Source: an uncultured Acetatifactor sp. (GTDB lineage Bacteria; Bacillota; Clostridia; Lachnospirales; Lachnospiraceae). Taken from it: a DNA stretch of 64,000 nt. This document shows positions 63,830 to 64,000 of this stretch, piece after piece; positions within the stretch are counted from its first letter, which is position 1; the number at the start of each line of letters is the position of its first letter. The position numbers and the translations under genes were made by a program. The stretch spans positions 80,558-144,557 of the forward strand of contig CANQNT010000007.1 of assembly GCA_947625255.1 (NCBI GenBank), given 5' to 3'. The notes below the pieces were generated by a model, which was given only the letters and a program-made list of their open reading frames with translations, was not told where the DNA came from and searched no databases.

Positions 63830-64000
63830 TTACCTTCCCTCCTTCACAATGCGTCCATCCTCGATGGTGAGCACCCGGTCCGCCTGCCTGGCAATTTCCA
63901 GATCGTGGGTGATCATTACGATGGTCTGCCTGTACTTTTGATTGGAAAGGTGCAAAAGCTCCATGATTTCTTCACTGGCATGAGAATCCAGATTTCCGGT
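63830..64000 (-). CDS. ABC transporter ATP-binding protein, C-terminal end (cut by window edge)
   Basis: Not in the ORF track. The minus strand reads in frame TGNLDSHASEEIMELLHLSN, then IVMITHDLEIARQADRVLTIEDGRIVKEGR and a stop at 63830. This is the D-loop and His-switch region of a MacB/LolD-type ATPase, the partner of the permease just downstream. Confidence 0.9.
   Translation of the reverse strand, partial: TGNLDSHASEEIMELLHLSNQKYRQTIVMITHDLEIARQADRVLTIEDGRIVKEGR

Overview
The window reads as a chromosomal segment of a Gram-positive anaerobe of the Clostridia, most likely Lachnospiraceae. This is inferred from family-level gene content: a T-box-controlled trp operon, T-box-controlled pheST, pta-ackA beside a TmcAL gene, a PFL/UPF0210 plus ACT-domain pair, a WalJ-type hydrolase, YesU/YesT-like rhamnogalacturonan genes and an EpsG-type polymerase. 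Almost every gene lies on the minus strand; TmcAL and a broken acetyltransferase are the exceptions.

Region 1 (1-16.3 kb) is a surface-polysaccharide locus read leftward. It starts with a UDP-glucuronate 4-epimerase and a truncated UDP-glucose dehydrogenase. Two GT4 glycosyltransferases follow (one with a duplicated C-terminal domain), then a radical SAM protein and a hexapeptide acyltransferase. Next is a CDP-6-deoxyhexose set (rfbF, rfbG, a Nudix hydrolase, an SDR reductase/epimerase and an RmlC-like epimerase), an EpsG polymerase, a GT2, a GT52/sialyltransferase-like enzyme, an asparagine-synthase-like protein and the start of a pyruvyl-transferase-like gene. Four genes of this locus carry long poly-G tracts (G8, G9, G9, G10). 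Each tract is followed by TA, and each gene is intact only at G9. As assembled, two genes are ON and two are OFF. This looks like a slipped-strand phase-variation system for the glycan and is the most striking feature of the window. Between the glycosyltransferases and the broken ugd lies an array of 39-bp repeats, one of which forms a perfect 22-bp inverted repeat with a copy at the exact ugd breakpoint.

Region 2 (16.3-18.3 kb) is gene-poor, A+T-rich sequence ending in a helicase terminator. Region 3 (18.3-23.9 kb) has a UvrD-type helicase, gltX, an AlkZ-related gene, a frameshifted acetyltransferase and an ABC-ATPase remnant. Region 4 (23.9-30.1 kb) is a small rhamnogalacturonan/pectin group: a GH2 enzyme, a propeller-plus-SGNH esterase and a YesU-like protein. 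Region 5 (30.3-36.2 kb) has a glycosyltransferase fused to a MarR-like winged helix, and a three-gene operon of two divergent MutS-like ATPases plus a coiled-coil protein.

Region 6 (36.3-64 kb) is mostly housekeeping: trpEGDCFBA with a tryptophan T-box leader, pta-ackA, tmcAL, PFL/ACT, walJ-like, coaE, polA, a zinc-finger anti-sigma-like protein, vanZ-like, queA, an M18 aminopeptidase, pheST with a phenylalanine T-box leader, and a MacB/FtsX-type ABC exporter cut by the window edge. All functions are called from sequence recognition by eye; no database search was run.
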